NCBI GenBank assembly: GCA_900474095.1
Contig: UCOA01000082.1
Span: 1 to 64,000, forward strand
Reading direction: 5' to 3'
Length of the DNA: 64,000 bases
From: Hyphomicrobiales bacterium
GTDB taxonomy: Bacteria > Pseudomonadota > Alphaproteobacteria > Rhizobiales > Rhizobiaceae
Each line of letters begins with the position of its first letter. The first letter of the stretch is position 1. This document shows positions 25,183 to 34,561 of the stretch, piece by piece. The notes beneath the pieces were generated by a model. That model was not told where the DNA came from. It did no database searches and saw nothing but the letters and a program-made list of their open reading frames with translations. A program made the translations under genes and the position numbers.

Positions 25183-27831
25183 TCAAACTGCCTGCCTTGC
25201 TTTTTTTAGACGCTTGATGGCCTGCTCGAGCGGCCGCTGACTATCGCAGTAGTCCTGCCACGCCGAGCTTTTCGCAAGAAGCGCAGGGCCAGTACGAATT
25301 GTAAACCGGCTCGGATTGAGGCCAGCTTTGACCTGGGTCCATGTCAATGGCATCGATACAGTTGCTCCGGGCCTCGCGCGCGGCGAAAGCGGCGCGACCG
25401 CCGTCGCCATGCGGTCGTTGCGCAAATAGTCTAGGAAGATACGTCCCTCACGTTGGCTCTTGGCCATCTTGGTCAGGTAAAGCTCCGGATTGTCGCGCGC
25501 CATCTGCTCACAGACATCATGGGCAAAGCCTTTCGCAATGTCCCAGCCGAGTTTCTTGTCTTTCGCGACCACAAGAGGTGTCACCACATGCAGCCCCTTA
25601 CCACCCGTCGTTTTGCAGAAGCTCACCAGGCCCAACTCCTCCAGCCGGTCGCGGATTTCGCGAGCTGCTTCGACGACGGTGGGGAATTCGACGTCAGGAC
25701 CGGGATCGAGGTCGAACACCAGACGGCCAGGAACTTCCGGCTGACCGGGCAAGCAGTTCCACGGATGAAGCTCGACGCCGCCAATTTGAGCGATGGCGGC
25801 AAGACCTTCGACGCGGTCGATCTGCAAGTAGGGCTTCTTGTCGCCAAAAACCGTGACTAATTCCAGCAGGTTCGATGTCCCTGGCATGGCATGGCGCTGG
25901 AAGAACTGTTCTCCCCCGATTCCATCCGGTGTTCGAATGATCGAGCATGGACGCCCTTTGATGTGACCGATCAACCAAGAACCGACGGCTTCATAGTAGC
26001 GCGCCAGATCAACTTTGGTCACAAGCTCTCCGTCGCCGCCATCCGACCAAAGCGGCTTGTCGGGACTGGAGATCATCACACCCATCACCTCCACCTTTCC
26101 GCCCCTGCGGAAACGCTTCGGCACCGGTTGTTCCGCCACTGGATCTGCCATGTCGATCCTGGACGGTGGCGCCGGCTTCTCGGCCTCGACCTCTGCCGCC
26201 GGTTTATCCTGTCGCAAGCCTTTGAATGCAGCCTGCCGCACCTGGCCATCGGCCGTCCAGCCGGCAAACTCGATCTCGGCAACGAGCTCGGGCTTTAACC
26301 AGACGATATCGGGACTTTTCTTCGGCGCGCCAATCCCCGTAAACGGCGATTTGGACGTCTTCTTTCCATGCAGCTTAGGCAGGAGCGTCTCGACGATCTT
26401 AGCACTAAAGCCCGTGCCGACGCGCCCGACATAGGCGAAGTGATCACCGCGATTGACGCCGACGAGAAGAGAGCGGAACTTGCCGTTGGTTTCCGCATAA
26501 GCGCCGATCACCACTTCATGCCCGGCGCGGCATTTCGATTTTGTCCAATTCGCCGTTCGTCCCGATTGATAGGGCGCATCGCTTTTTTTGGAGACGATCC
26601 CTTCCAAGGACAAGCGACAGGCAGATCGGAGAACGGCATCGCCACCGGTATCGAAATGCTCGACGAAACGTAGACGCGGATCGTCGCCCGCATCCGATAG
26701 CAGCGTCGCCAGTCTGTCCTTTCGTTCCGTCAGCGGCAACCCGCGCAGATCATCCTCTCCATTGAAGAGCAGGTCGAAGGCAAAGTACACCAGATCGCCT
26801 GTCTTTCCTTGCGACAGCGCTGCCTGCATTGCAGCAAAATCAGGGGCGCCGTTTTCGTCGAGCGCGCAGATTTCTCCATCGATGATGGCGTCGGGAAGCG
26901 CAGACGCTGATTTGGCGATGATCGGGTATTTGGCCGTCCAATCTAGACCCTTGCGGGTTTTCAGGGTTGCCTCGCCATCCTCAATTCGCACCTGAATGCG
27001 ATAGCCGTCGAACTTGATCTCGTGGATCCAACCCTTGGCGGATGGCGGGCGCGCCAAGGTTTGGCACAGCTGCGGCGAGATGAAATCCGGCATGACAGAT
27101 TTCGCTCGCTTGGCAGCCGCCGGCTTTTTTGCGGTCTTCACCCCCGCTCGGCGCTCCTTGGCAGCAAGACCCTTGTTGCTGTCCCAGATCGCGTCCGCCT
27201 CGACCGCGCCGTTCTGCATCATGAACGGCTTTGGCTTCATGCCTTTCCCGGATGCGATCACCTCCATCGGCCTACCGGAAGCCACCGATGTGACGTTTTC
27301 CGCGAGAACGGCCGCTCCATCCCCTTCGACCGAGAAATCGTCGTGATGCTTAATCAACAGCCAGTTGGTTCGTTTGCCGCCGTCGCGGTCGTGGCGCATG
27401 CGCACGAGGACGAAACTCCCATGAAGGCGCTTGCCTTCCAACGTAAACTTGAAATCCCCTTTGGCGAGTGCTTCCTCAGGCGTCTTCTTTCCTTCCGGCT
27501 CCCAGTAGCCGCGATCCCACAGCATCACCGTGCCACCACCATACTGTCCCTTCGGGATGGTGCCTTCGAAGTCACCATATTCGAGCGGGTGATCTTCAAC
27601 CTCTACCGCCAGCCGCTTGTCGTGCGGATCAAGCGATGGGCCCTTGGTTACGGCCCAGGATTTGAAGACGCCGTTTAGTTCAAGCCTGAGGTCATAATGC
27701 AGACGGGTGGCATCGTGCTTCTGGATCACAAACCGTCGGCGGTTCGATGCTTTGACCTGAGCTTCACCGCTCGGTTCGCCCGTCTTTTTGAAATCGCGTT
27801 TGGCACGGTATTTCGAGAGATTGTCGGTCAT
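25183..27831 (-). CDS. ligD: DNA ligase D, NHEJ (phosphoesterase-ligase-polymerase)
   Basis: An 882-aa multidomain repair enzyme for non-homologous end joining. The 3'-phosphoesterase domain spans about residues 30-180 ([30 protein letters not shown]). The ATP-dependent ligase domain spans about 235-540, with the adenylated lysine in HEIKFDGYR and motifs [21 protein letters not shown] and NWTKSKC. The C-terminal primase-polymerase domain spans about 590-870 ([35 protein letters not shown]). I start it at [18 protein letters not shown] (27831). LigD normally works with Ku; no ku gene is in this window. Confidence 0.93.
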   Translation of the reverse strand: MTDNLSKYRAKRDFKKTGEPSGEAQVKASNRRRFVIQKHDATRLHYDLRLELNGVFKSWAVTKGPSLDPHDKRLAVEVEDHPLEYGDFEGTIPKGQYGGGTVMLWDRGYWEPEGKKTPEEALAKGDFKFTLEGKRLHGSFVLVRMRHDRDGGKRTNWLLIKHHDDFSVEGDGAAVLAENVTSVASGRPMEVIASGKGMKPKPFMMQNGAVEADAIWDSNKGLAAKERRAGVKTAKKPAAAKRAKSVMPDFISPQLCQTLARPPSAKGWIHEIKFDGYRIQVRIEDGEATLKTRKGLDWTAKYPIIAKSASALPDAIIDGEICALDENGAPDFAAMQAALSQGKTGDLVYFAFDLLFNGEDDLRGLPLTERKDRLATLLSDAGDDPRLRFVEHFDTGGDAVLRSACRLSLEGIVSKKSDAPYQSGRTANWTKSKCRAGHEVVIGAYAETNGKFRSLLVGVNRGDHFAYVGRVGTGFSAKIVETLLPKLHGKKTSKSPFTGIGAPKKSPDIVWLKPELVAEIEFAGWTADGQVRQAAFKGLRQDKPAAEVEAEKPAPPSRIDMADPVAEQPVPKRFRRGGKVEVMGVMISSPDKPLWSDGGDGELVTKVDLARYYEAVGSWLIGHIKGRPCSIIRTPDGIGGEQFFQRHAMPGTSNLLELVTVFGDKKPYLQIDRVEGLAAIAQIGGVELHPWNCLPGQPEVPGRLVFDLDPGPDVEFPTVVEAAREIRDRLEELGLVSFCKTTGGKGLHVVTPLVVAKDKKLGWDIAKGFAHDVCEQMARDNPELYLTKMAKSQREGRIFLDYLRNDRMATAVAPLSPRARPGATVSMPLTWTQVKAGLNPSRFTIRTGPALLAKSSAWQDYCDSQRPLEQAIKRLKKARQAV

Positions 27832-27899
27832 CAACGCCCGGCTCCTCACATTCTGACAAAGAGACATGACCGGCTTCTTCTACCGGCGTGATCACTGAC

Positions 27900-28121
27900 T
27901 TAGCGGCCCGAAAAGCCAATCGCACCAGCCTCACCAGGACTGCGTTGAACAGCTTCTGCCTTACCGGCTGCAATATCCGCTGAGATCTCGGGATTGGTGT
28001 CGGATTGAATGAGAATATCGGGCCGTGAAATGCCGTGCTGTTTGACCAGGTGTTCGACCACAAGGTCGGGTGGCTCCAGCGTTTCGAAATTGGCCCGGAT
28101 TGTGGTGCTGTCGTCCGCCAT
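27900..28121 (-). CDS. small acidic hypothetical protein
   Basis: A 73-aa soluble acidic protein beginning MADDSTTIRANFETLEPPDL and ending AGAIGFSGR. Protein-like composition, but no recognised family. It is just upstream of ligD on the same strand (68-nt gap), and its start faces the dinB leader, so the two might share a divergent promoter region. The upstream extension to 28148 is less likely. Confidence 0.45.
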   Translation of the reverse strand: MADDSTTIRANFETLEPPDLVVEHLVKQHGISRPDILIQSDTNPEISADIAAGKAEAVQRSPGEAGAIGFSGR

Positions 28122-28308
28122 TGGTGTATCCTGCCTTGTTGATGTCACAAGATCAGAACGCCTTGGCAGGCCAGTAGTTTCCCCGCGTGCAGAAAGCCGC
28201 GTAACTGGAACTGTTGATATCGCCGTGATGACTGCTATGTTCCTGCTTTGTTTCGATGTAAAGCCTTCAAATGAGATGCCAAACCCGCAGCCTGATCCTC
28301 AAGTCGCC

Positions 28309-29415
28309 ATGAACGACTTAACGACAACGCAGATGCGCAAAATCATCCATGTCGACATGGATGCTTTTTACGCGTCGGTCGAACAGCGCGACAACCCGCA
28401 ATTCCGTGGGTTACCGCTTGCTGTCGGTGGATCTGCGGCCCGCGGCGTTGTGGCGGCCGCAAGCTATGAGGCCCGCGCCTTTGGTGTCCATTCGGCGATG
28501 CCGTCGGTGACGGCCAAGCGGAAATGCCCGGACCTGATTTTCGTGCCGCCACGGTTCGACGTCTATAAAGTGGTTTCCCAGCAAATTCGCGAAATCTTCG
28601 CCGAATATACGTCCCTGATCGAGCCGCTATCGCTCGACGAGGCCTATCTCGACGTCACCGTGAATTTGAAGGGCATGGAAATCGCCACCGAGATTGCCCT
28701 GGAGATCCGCACTAAGATCAAACAGGTCACAGGGCTCAATGCTTCGGCCGGCATTTCCTACAACAAGTTTCTCGCCAAGATCGCCAGCGACCTGAACAAG
28801 CCGAATGGCCAGGCTGTGATCACCCCGAAGAAGGGGCCAGGGTTTGTCGAAGGCCTGCCCGTCAAGAAATTCCATGGCGTTGGGCCGGCGACAGCCGAGC
28901 GCATGCGAAAATACGGGATCGAAACCGGGCTCGATCTGAAATCGAAGTCGCTTATTTTCCTGCAGGAGCATTTCGGGAAGTCCGGTCCTTATTTTTATGG
29001 CATCGCCCGTGGCATTGACGAGCGCCAGGTAAATCCCGACCGCATCCGCAAATCGGTAGGAGCCGAAGACACATTCGTTGAGGATATTGATGATCTCGAA
29101 TGCGCGACGGCGGAGCTGAAACCACTTGCTGAGAAGGTCTGGCGCTGTTGCGAGGCGCAGGGCGTCAGCGGCAAGACGGTAACCGTGAAAATCAAATATT
29201 CCGATTTTACCCAGGTAACGCGCAGCCGGACCGGCATTTTGCCGTTCACAAACATGGCTGATATTCTCGACGCGGCATCCGGGCTTCTGGCAACCGTCTA
29301 TCCTTTCAAACGCTCCGTACGCCTGTTGGGCGTGACACTATCGTCGATGACCAACGACCAGCCCCCCGATGCGAACGAGGAGCAGCCGCAACTCGATCTC
29401 AATCTGCAGCAGTGA
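28309..29415 (+). CDS. dinB: DNA polymerase IV (Y-family translesion polymerase)
   Basis: A 368-aa error-prone polymerase for damage tolerance. The first catalytic motif is IIHVDMDAFYASVEQRDNP (about residues 12-30), and the second is PLSLDEAYLDVT (about 105), with the Asp/Glu metal ligands intact. The HhH region (KFHGVGPATAERMRKYGI) and little finger follow. I use the ATG at 28309, with MRKIIHVDMD at 28333 as alternative. The long open frame upstream reads non-protein-like sequence. The gene ends 17 nt before the terminator hairpin of the sRNA on the other strand. Confidence 0.92.
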   Translation: MNDLTTTQMRKIIHVDMDAFYASVEQRDNPQFRGLPLAVGGSAARGVVAAASYEARAFGVHSAMPSVTAKRKCPDLIFVPPRFDVYKVVSQQIREIFAEYTSLIEPLSLDEAYLDVTVNLKGMEIATEIALEIRTKIKQVTGLNASAGISYNKFLAKIASDLNKPNGQAVITPKKGPGFVEGLPVKKFHGVGPATAERMRKYGIETGLDLKSKSLIFLQEHFGKSGPYFYGIARGIDERQVNPDRIRKSVGAEDTFVEDIDDLECATAELKPLAEKVWRCCEAQGVSGKTVTVKIKYSDFTQVTRSRTGILPFTNMADILDAASGLLATVYPFKRSVRLLGVTLSSMTNDQPPDANEEQPQLDLNLQQ

Positions 29416-29431
29416 CAGGGCTCTGGAAACG

Positions 29432-29586
29432 AAAAAGCCTGCCGCGGGAGGAGGTGCGGCAGGCTTTTCCAAAAGAACCGAACAGCGACTGGGAGGAGGA
29501 GTGACGCTGTTCCAACAGACGTCCCTTGGGAGGAGCGGGCCGTCTGAATTCGAAGCTCTGCGGGAGGAGATGCATCGCTTCGATGG
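29432..29586 (-). ncRNA. multi-hairpin CUCCUCCC-loop small RNA (alpha-r14 / 'cuckoo'-like)
   Basis: The minus strand encodes four consecutive hairpins, each with CTCCTCCC (or CTCCTCCTCCC) in its loop. Hairpin 1 is at 29550-29583 (stem TCGAAGC/GCTTCGA), 2 at 29516-29546 (CAGACG/CGTCTG), 3 at 29480-29512 (GAACAGCG/CGCTGTTC), and 4 at 29433-29468 (GCCTGCCGC/GCGGCAGGC). Hairpin 4 is flanked by A and T runs and acts as terminator. Exposed anti-Shine-Dalgarno loops of this type define known stress-induced sRNA families of rhizobia and Rhodobacter. The predicted transcript is about 155 nt. The 5' end is inferred from the promoter at 29592-29619. Confidence 0.85.
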
Positions 29587-29591
29587 TTTTA

Positions 29592-29619
29592 ATCATACCC
29601 CAACCATGGACCGTGCCAA
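29592..29619 (-). promoter_or_regulatory. promoter for the CUCCUCCC sRNA
   Basis: On the minus strand TTGGCA (29614-29619), a 16-nt spacer and TATGAT (29592-29597) place a start site near 29585, just before the first hairpin. These are close to housekeeping hexamers. An RpoH-type alternative cannot be excluded. Confidence 0.5.
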
Positions 29620-29826
29620 TGTCTCATGCTGCACTGCAGCTATGCAAGAAATACAAGTCGGAAAGGCTGGCGAACAGAACAAGGTCGACCTTAGGGGAAT
29701 TCGATGCAAGACGCCCGCGTCACCAAATGCTGTACGGCTAGAGCGCGATCGAGACGCGGGCAACGCTGCAGGCGGGCGAGCGATGCTCGACTTCCGGCAT
29801 GACCTGTCTCGCCGCTCGGTCGGCAG

Positions 29827-30255
29827 TCAGGCCGCACGCTTCTTGCGAAAGTGCCCAAGGCCTGTGCTTTTTGCCAGTTCGGACCGTTTGGCCGCATAGG
29901 CAGGCGCGACCATTGGATAGTCGTCCGGAAGGTCCCATTTCGTGCGGTATTGCTCCGGCGTCATCTGATACTTGGCCATCAGGTGACGCTTCAGGGATTT
30001 GAATTTTTCGCCGCTCTCGAGGCAGATCAGATAATCGTCCTGAATCGACTTTCGCACCGACACCGGCGGCTTGGGCTTTTCAGCGACAGGCTCCGGCAAC
30101 ACCTTGTCGCTGCCGACCGCGCTCAGGGCCGCATGTACATCCGTGATGATCTTCGTGACCTCGACACCGCGGATGACATGCTTCTTGACATAGGCCGAGA
30201 CGATTTCGGCCGTCAGAGTGACGAGAAGACCGTTTTGCGGTGGAAGCAGGGACAT
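29827..30255 (-). CDS. MucR/Ros-family transcriptional regulator, zinc-ligand variant
   Basis: A 142-aa DNA-binding protein with the MucR opening ([19 protein letters not shown]) and the Ros/MucR finger region [18 protein letters not shown] followed by [15 protein letters not shown]. Only the first Cys and one His of the classical Ros zinc site are kept. The second Cys position is Ser, and the last His is Tyr. The C-terminus [21 protein letters not shown] is canonical. MucR proteins control surface polysaccharide, motility and symbiosis genes. It may belong to the zinc-independent Ros-like subgroup described in Mesorhizobium. Confidence 0.88.
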   Translation of the reverse strand: MSLLPPQNGLLVTLTAEIVSAYVKKHVIRGVEVTKIITDVHAALSAVGSDKVLPEPVAEKPKPPVSVRKSIQDDYLICLESGEKFKSLKRHLMAKYQMTPEQYRTKWDLPDDYPMVAPAYAAKRSELAKSTGLGHFRKKRAA

Positions 30256-30760
30256 GCGGCTCTCTCCAGGGTATTGATCGAATCCTTCCTAGACGATGAG
30301 AGCACGTTTCGAAAGGCAAGGCCGACGCTGCAAAGCTATCATCGATCAATGCACTTACAAGGGAAACGAGACGGTGCCTGATGCGCGTTGGATATTTCAA
30401 AATGTCCGCAATGAGTTGGCGACCGACACTCCGCGAAACCAATATTGTTCAGCAGCCTTCGGTTCCTCATCGCGAGCCCGATAGTGACGCCCCGACTCTC
30501 CTTTTCAGGCAAGCGGATCAGGTCCGCATTGATCGGGCTGAGACTGGAGTGGCGTAGCTGTGGAGATAGACCGGTCGAAGGTCGCCCATCTTGCGACAGC
30601 CGTGATGCCGGCTGTGAGCACGACCGCCGCCGCCTCTGGCTCGGACCACCTTGCTCCCTGGACGCGGAAGGTCTTCGACCCAACCGCGCATTGCGCCCAG
30701 CCGAAATGTCCCTCGGGCGATCTGCGACGAGCATCCGTCGGTGCGGGACATGCTTTTGCG
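30256..30760. other. intergenic region
   Basis: Upstream region of the MucR-like gene and downstream of the DUF6894-like remnant. Open frames are Arg/Ser-rich shadows. Nothing else recognised. Confidence 0.4.
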
Positions 30761-30960
30761 CTATGTCCAACGCGCCAACCGATCGCCGATCTCGATGCTG
30801 CGGCCGAAAATCGTATGGCCGTCGATCATCGGGCCACTCATCAGGGCGCGTGCTTCGGCGATCGCTTCCACTCTCGCCTGTTTGAGATCGGCAAGTTCGG
30901 CGCCCTCGAAATCGACAGTGGGCCTGCGGCGTTGATGATGTTGAAGTAGAGCCGGGGCAC
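30761..30960 (-). pseudogene. DUF6894-like small protein with frameshift
   Basis: From GTG at 30960 the minus strand reads VPRLYFNIINAAGP in one frame. After a one-base slip near 30917-30921 it continues in another frame as TVDFEGAELADLKQARVEAI, ending GHTIFGRSIEIGDRLARWT. The combined order fits the small rhizobial stress-associated family opening PR(F/L)(Y/F)F with D-x-EG-x-EL-x-DL. The family name is from memory. A single indel disrupts it, so it is a recent pseudogene or a sequencing error. Confidence 0.55.
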
Positions 30961-31432
30961 ATCGCCTCTCACACGGTGCCCGCGCGCGGTCGCCTCTGGC
31001 GGCGTAAAACCGGCAAATCATCGCTCGCTGCGAAGCACAGGTCATGATCGACCTTCAACTCACCGTATCCGCATGTCGCCCATCGTCCTTTGGCTTTGCA
31101 CCATACATAACGCACGAGCGCCGCTGAAGATTGGATTGCCAGCAGAGAGTCGGCCCGATCGACGCATGCGCGCCAATACAGCTACCTTGATGAGAGGAAT
31201 GGCCATTTTTTGGCGGAGTGATCGGCGGTATCCGGAGCAGCGCCTTGAGAAACTCGGGCACCTGCTCGGCAGGGCGGACTCATTCAGTTGAGCCATTGCA
31301 AAATCGGCCCGGTTTGTAGAACAAGCGGATTAATATGAGGATCAGAGGGTGATGGGTTAGCGTAGCCTAAAGAAATCATAACTATCTTCAGCCTGCTCGA
31401 CTGATTGAGCCTTGGTCGAGGCTAGGCAATTC
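30961..31432. other. intergenic region, possible short transcript at right end
   Basis: No convincing protein gene. The last ~100 nt lead into the terminator at 31433-31466 and include a small hairpin (AGCCT-TGGTCG-AGGCT at 31408-31423), so a short structured RNA on the plus strand is possible. Confidence 0.35.
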
Positions 31433-31466
31433 AAGCCTCCTGTTTTCGAACACGGAGGCTTTTTTC
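31433..31466 (+). terminator. Rho-independent terminator without upstream gene
   Basis: Stem AAGCCTCC (31433-31440) / GGAGGCTT (31454-31461) with a 13-nt loop and a run of Ts on the plus strand. No plus-strand protein gene ends before it, which points to an sRNA or the leader of the small gene at 31568. Confidence 0.6.
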
Positions 31467-31567
31467 GCGAGATTAGTGGGCGGTTTTCACGATCTCCATC
31501 CTCTTGCGAAGCCGGAAAGCACGCCCAATATATTGTCGGTCACTTGGATTCGCTGGGGAGTGAAAAC

Positions 31568-31774
31568 ATGCTCGACTTTCTTGATTCTGAGGATATGGCA
31601 ACATTGCGCCGTGTGCTCGATGTCCGCTGCAAGGATTTGAACATTCGCCCCGAGAGCACAGACGCAGAGATGGTGGCAAGCCAGCTCATCGAGTTATTTC
31701 AAAATGGCGTGACTGACGAGGCTGAACTGGTCACGCGATTGATTGCCATGGAACGTGTCCATCGGGTGACATAG
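31568..31774 (+). CDS. small conserved-type hypothetical protein (paralogue of 11203-11403)
   Basis: A 68-aa soluble protein, MLDFLDSEDMATLRRVLDVR at the start, with IELFQNGVTDEAELVTRLIA later. It shares length and motif order with the 66-aa protein at 11203-11403: RRVL, a Cys, then G-(M/V)-T-(D/E)-E-x-EL. I start it at this ATG rather than at upstream codons that run through the terminator hairpin. Function unknown; it could be a small regulator or stress protein. Confidence 0.55.
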   Translation: MLDFLDSEDMATLRRVLDVRCKDLNIRPESTDAEMVASQLIELFQNGVTDEAELVTRLIAMERVHRVT

Positions 31775-31807
31775 CGGAGTGATCCGAGGGATGCAGCCGG
31801 GGAGAAG

Positions 31808-32112
31808 AGTGTTCGCGTGCCGCACCTAAACAACCTGCGCGGAATCCTTGGTGCGCAGCGGCGCGATGCCCGGCAAGGTGCACGGTTGCGGACCTGGCTG
31901 GACAACCATGTACGCGCTGAATTCGCCGGCCGGATAATACCCATCGACGATGCCGTCGCGACACAGTTCGCCCATCTGCACATCCCCGACAGGCGCAATG
32001 AAGTCGATGCACTGATTGCTGCGACCGCCCTCACGGGCTCACGGTTGTCACGCGCAGTGTCAAAGACTTCGAGGGGACGGACGCAATCATTGTTGATCCC
32101 TGGCTGGGATGA
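31808..32112 (+). pseudogene. VapC/FitB-type PIN-domain toxin remnant
   Basis: The frame reads LRGILGAQRRDARQGARLRT, IIPIDDAVATQF and NEVDALIAATALT. After a one-base shift near 32036-32042 it continues as LTVVTRSVKDFEGTDAIIVD followed by PWLG and a stop. This is the C-terminal two-thirds of a PIN toxin, including a conserved acidic Asp (EVDALIAATA) and the VTR-x-x-KDF segment. The N-terminal LLDTN part and any antitoxin gene are missing. It is therefore both 5'-truncated and frameshifted. Confidence 0.75.
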
Positions 32113-32330
32113 TTTTTTGGGTTTGCTTTTTGTTCGATCTGCCACAAGCGCATCGCCTGCCGGTCTCTCACAACGAACCGATAATGCCGGCTTATCAATC
32201 GTAATTTCATCGCCCTGAGAATGGATCAGATAAACAACCAAAGTGTGAAAACTTCGCTGGCGCGCACAACAACCGCTTCAGCCGTGATCGCCGGTTTCAC
32301 AAAGGTTTTATAATCGCATATATTTCCCGC

Positions 32331-33869
32331 ATGGTGGAGCCGCGACATACCTTCGGCCCGTTTGTCCTGGACGTCGACTGCGGTTTGCTGCAGCGGAACG
32401 GCAAGTCCGTGGCTATTGGCCAACGAGGCCTGGCTCTCCTCCAAGCGTTGCTCGATGCCGACGGAGGGATCGTTTCCAAGGCGGTACTGATGGAACGGGG
32501 ATGGCCAGACACGATCGTCGAAGAAGGAAATTTAACCGTGCAAATCGCGGCCCTGCGGAAATCGCTTGGCCCCACCCCCGATGGGCGTGAATGGATTGCA
32601 ACAGTTCCCCGTGTCGGCTATCGCCTGGTTCGTCCGATCGACGGATCAGGAAAGGCCAATGTGACGCTTTCCGTCACGCCGGCACTTGCAGTTTTGCCAT
32701 TTGCAAATCTTAGTGGCGTTGCCGAGCAGGACTATTTCTGCGAGGGCGTGGTAGATGACATCATCACCGCCCTCAGCCGGTTCAAGAGCTTTGCTGTGAT
32801 AGCCCGCAACTCCAGCTTTGTTTTCAAAGACCGCGCTGTGGATGTCAGGCGGGTGGCGAAGGAGCTCGGCGTCCGCTATGTGCTCGAAGGCAGCGTCAGG
32901 CGCAGCGGCAACATGCTGAGGATCACGGCGCGGTTGGTCGAGGGCATCGGCGGCGCGCATCTCTGGGCGCAAACCTTCGACGGCGAACTGGACAACGTGT
33001 TCGAGTTCCAAGACGACATCACTGAACGCGTCGCGACCATCGTTGGTCCGCTGATCCAGAGGGCGGAGATCGACCGCTCGCGGGGCGAGCGGCCGGGCAG
33101 CATTGCTGCATACGACATCTATTTAAGGGCGCTGTCCAAAATTCTGACGGAATCGGCGAGCGACAATGCCGAGGCCTTTGCACTCCTCGCTGAGGGGCTG
33201 ACGCTCGAGCCCGACAACGCACTGCTCAACGCCCATGCTGCTTGGGCACTGGAGCACCGGATTACCATGGGCTGGCCACCGCTCGGGCCCGAAGACCGCG
33301 AGAAATGCTTCATGCTGGCGAGAAGGGGTCTGGAGAATTCGGCAGGCGACCCGGCAGTTACGGCGCATTGCGCCATGGCGCTGCTTCAGGTGGCCAGAGA
33401 ATACGACTGGGGCATGGCGATACTGAAGGAGGCTGTCGAGGCTAACCCTAACAATCTGATGGTCGTCACCGCAGCAGGCGTCGCCAACCTGCATTGCGGC
33501 AACGTCGAAATGGCGCTCGCCTTATTCCATCGCGCGAGCCGGCTCTCGCCACGCGATCCCCTCGCCCACATTTCGCTATGCGGCACAGCACATGCGCAGA
33601 TGATCTTGGGAAATTACAGCGAGGTCCTGATTTGGGCTGCGCGAGCGCTTGCAATCAATCCGAATTTCGATGCCAGCCTCTGGATGCTGATCGCCGCCAA
33701 CGCACATCTCGGCCGCCTCGATCAAGCCCGCCATTTCCTCGATGAACTAAGAAAATCCTCTCCGGCTATCACGATCGCGCGCATCAAGGCAGGACAGCCG
33801 GCAAAAGACCCAAGCAGGATTTCTGCCATCCTCGAGGGTTTACGGATCGCTGGACTTGAGGAAGACTGA
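32331..33869 (+). CDS. winged-helix regulator with TolB-N-like and TPR domains (CadC/adenylate cyclase-like group)
   Basis: A 512-aa protein. The N-terminal OmpR/PhoB-type winged helix spans about residues 5-98 (LDADGGIVSKAVLMERGWPD, LGPTPDGREWIATVPRVGYR). A TolB-N-like segment follows (ALAVLPFANLSGVAEQDYFC, ARNSSFVFKD, YVLEGSVRRSG), and then TPR-like helical repeats fill about 260-480. No transmembrane helix is obvious, unlike CadC. This architecture is frequent in rhizobia; signals and targets are usually unknown. It stands alone on the plus strand. Confidence 0.85.
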   Translation: MVEPRHTFGPFVLDVDCGLLQRNGKSVAIGQRGLALLQALLDADGGIVSKAVLMERGWPDTIVEEGNLTVQIAALRKSLGPTPDGREWIATVPRVGYRLVRPIDGSGKANVTLSVTPALAVLPFANLSGVAEQDYFCEGVVDDIITALSRFKSFAVIARNSSFVFKDRAVDVRRVAKELGVRYVLEGSVRRSGNMLRITARLVEGIGGAHLWAQTFDGELDNVFEFQDDITERVATIVGPLIQRAEIDRSRGERPGSIAAYDIYLRALSKILTESASDNAEAFALLAEGLTLEPDNALLNAHAAWALEHRITMGWPPLGPEDREKCFMLARRGLENSAGDPAVTAHCAMALLQVAREYDWGMAILKEAVEANPNNLMVVTAAGVANLHCGNVEMALALFHRASRLSPRDPLAHISLCGTAHAQMILGNYSEVLIWAARALAINPNFDASLWMLIAANAHLGRLDQARHFLDELRKSSPAITIARIKAGQPAKDPSRISAILEGLRIAGLEED

Positions 33870-34073
33870 CGGCGCCGCAACTCCCTCGAACATGGGAGCG
33901 TGACCATGGCGTCCTGGCAGCCAAGCGGACGCGAGGCCAAGCAGTCAGGAATATTGCTGTCGCCTTTGGAAAATTTAATACTTTTTTAGCATCCTCTGAA
34001 GGACCCTAAACGGGCCTGTCATAGAAAATACTCCTCTCGGCCTCGACTGGCGCGCGATTAGAGGAGACACACA

Positions 34074-34301
34074 ATGCTGACGACTTTGACGATCCTTTCC
34101 CTCGACCAGGGTAAAATCTATTCACCGCCTCCCGATCAGTTGGACGAAGTGGCGGAGACGGAGACCAATTCATTTTCCCGCATTAGGCAAATCGTGCCGA
34201 CCGGAAAGACCGCTGGCATCGTACTTGATTGGTTGCCTTCGCCGATCTTTGGCCTGCGCCGAGCCTTTGACCGACTGGTTTCGTTACGCAGTTCGAAATG
34301 A
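34074..34301 (+). CDS. small hypothetical protein
   Basis: A 75-aa frame starting MLTTLTILSLDQGKIYSPPP with GAGGAG at a good distance (about 8 nt) upstream. The middle is polar (DEVAETETNSFSRIRQIV), and the end is LRRAFDRLVSLRSSK. No family recognised. The ribosome site is the main support; there is no operon context. Confidence 0.4.
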   Translation: MLTTLTILSLDQGKIYSPPPDQLDEVAETETNSFSRIRQIVPTGKTAGIVLDWLPSPIFGLRRAFDRLVSLRSSK

Positions 34302-34561
34302 AACGTGAAATCGCGAAGGCTCCAAATCTCAAGCCTCGGAGAGGCGCATCGTCGCCAAACTCGGCATAGTCAAGCGGTGCAGCCGTAAAGGCAGCTTCGG
34401 CTGTCGTGAGAGCACGCCTAGCCGCATCCCCCGTCATTGGTCCGAATGTGGAATTTGCCCAACCCTGCACGCATGATCCCGGGCGGTCATTGCCGCGGAG
34501 GCGATATGCAGCAGATCGTCGCGCGTCGCTCCATCCTGCGCCTGCAACCGTCCACTAAGCG

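Noticed and set aside
28009-28308. Long 5' extension of dinB
   Set aside because: The extra 100 residues have no Pol IV similarity and overlap the opposite-strand small gene; the conserved protein starts at 28309 or 28333.
29369-29899. Plus-strand open frame of 176 codons after dinB
   Set aside because: It is the complement of the four sRNA hairpins and the end of the MucR-like gene; its composition is that of a shadow frame.
30339-30962. Minus-strand open frame of 207 codons
   Set aside because: Arg/Ser/Pro-rich shadow composition; only the short DUF6894-like remnant, split over two frames, is recognisable here.
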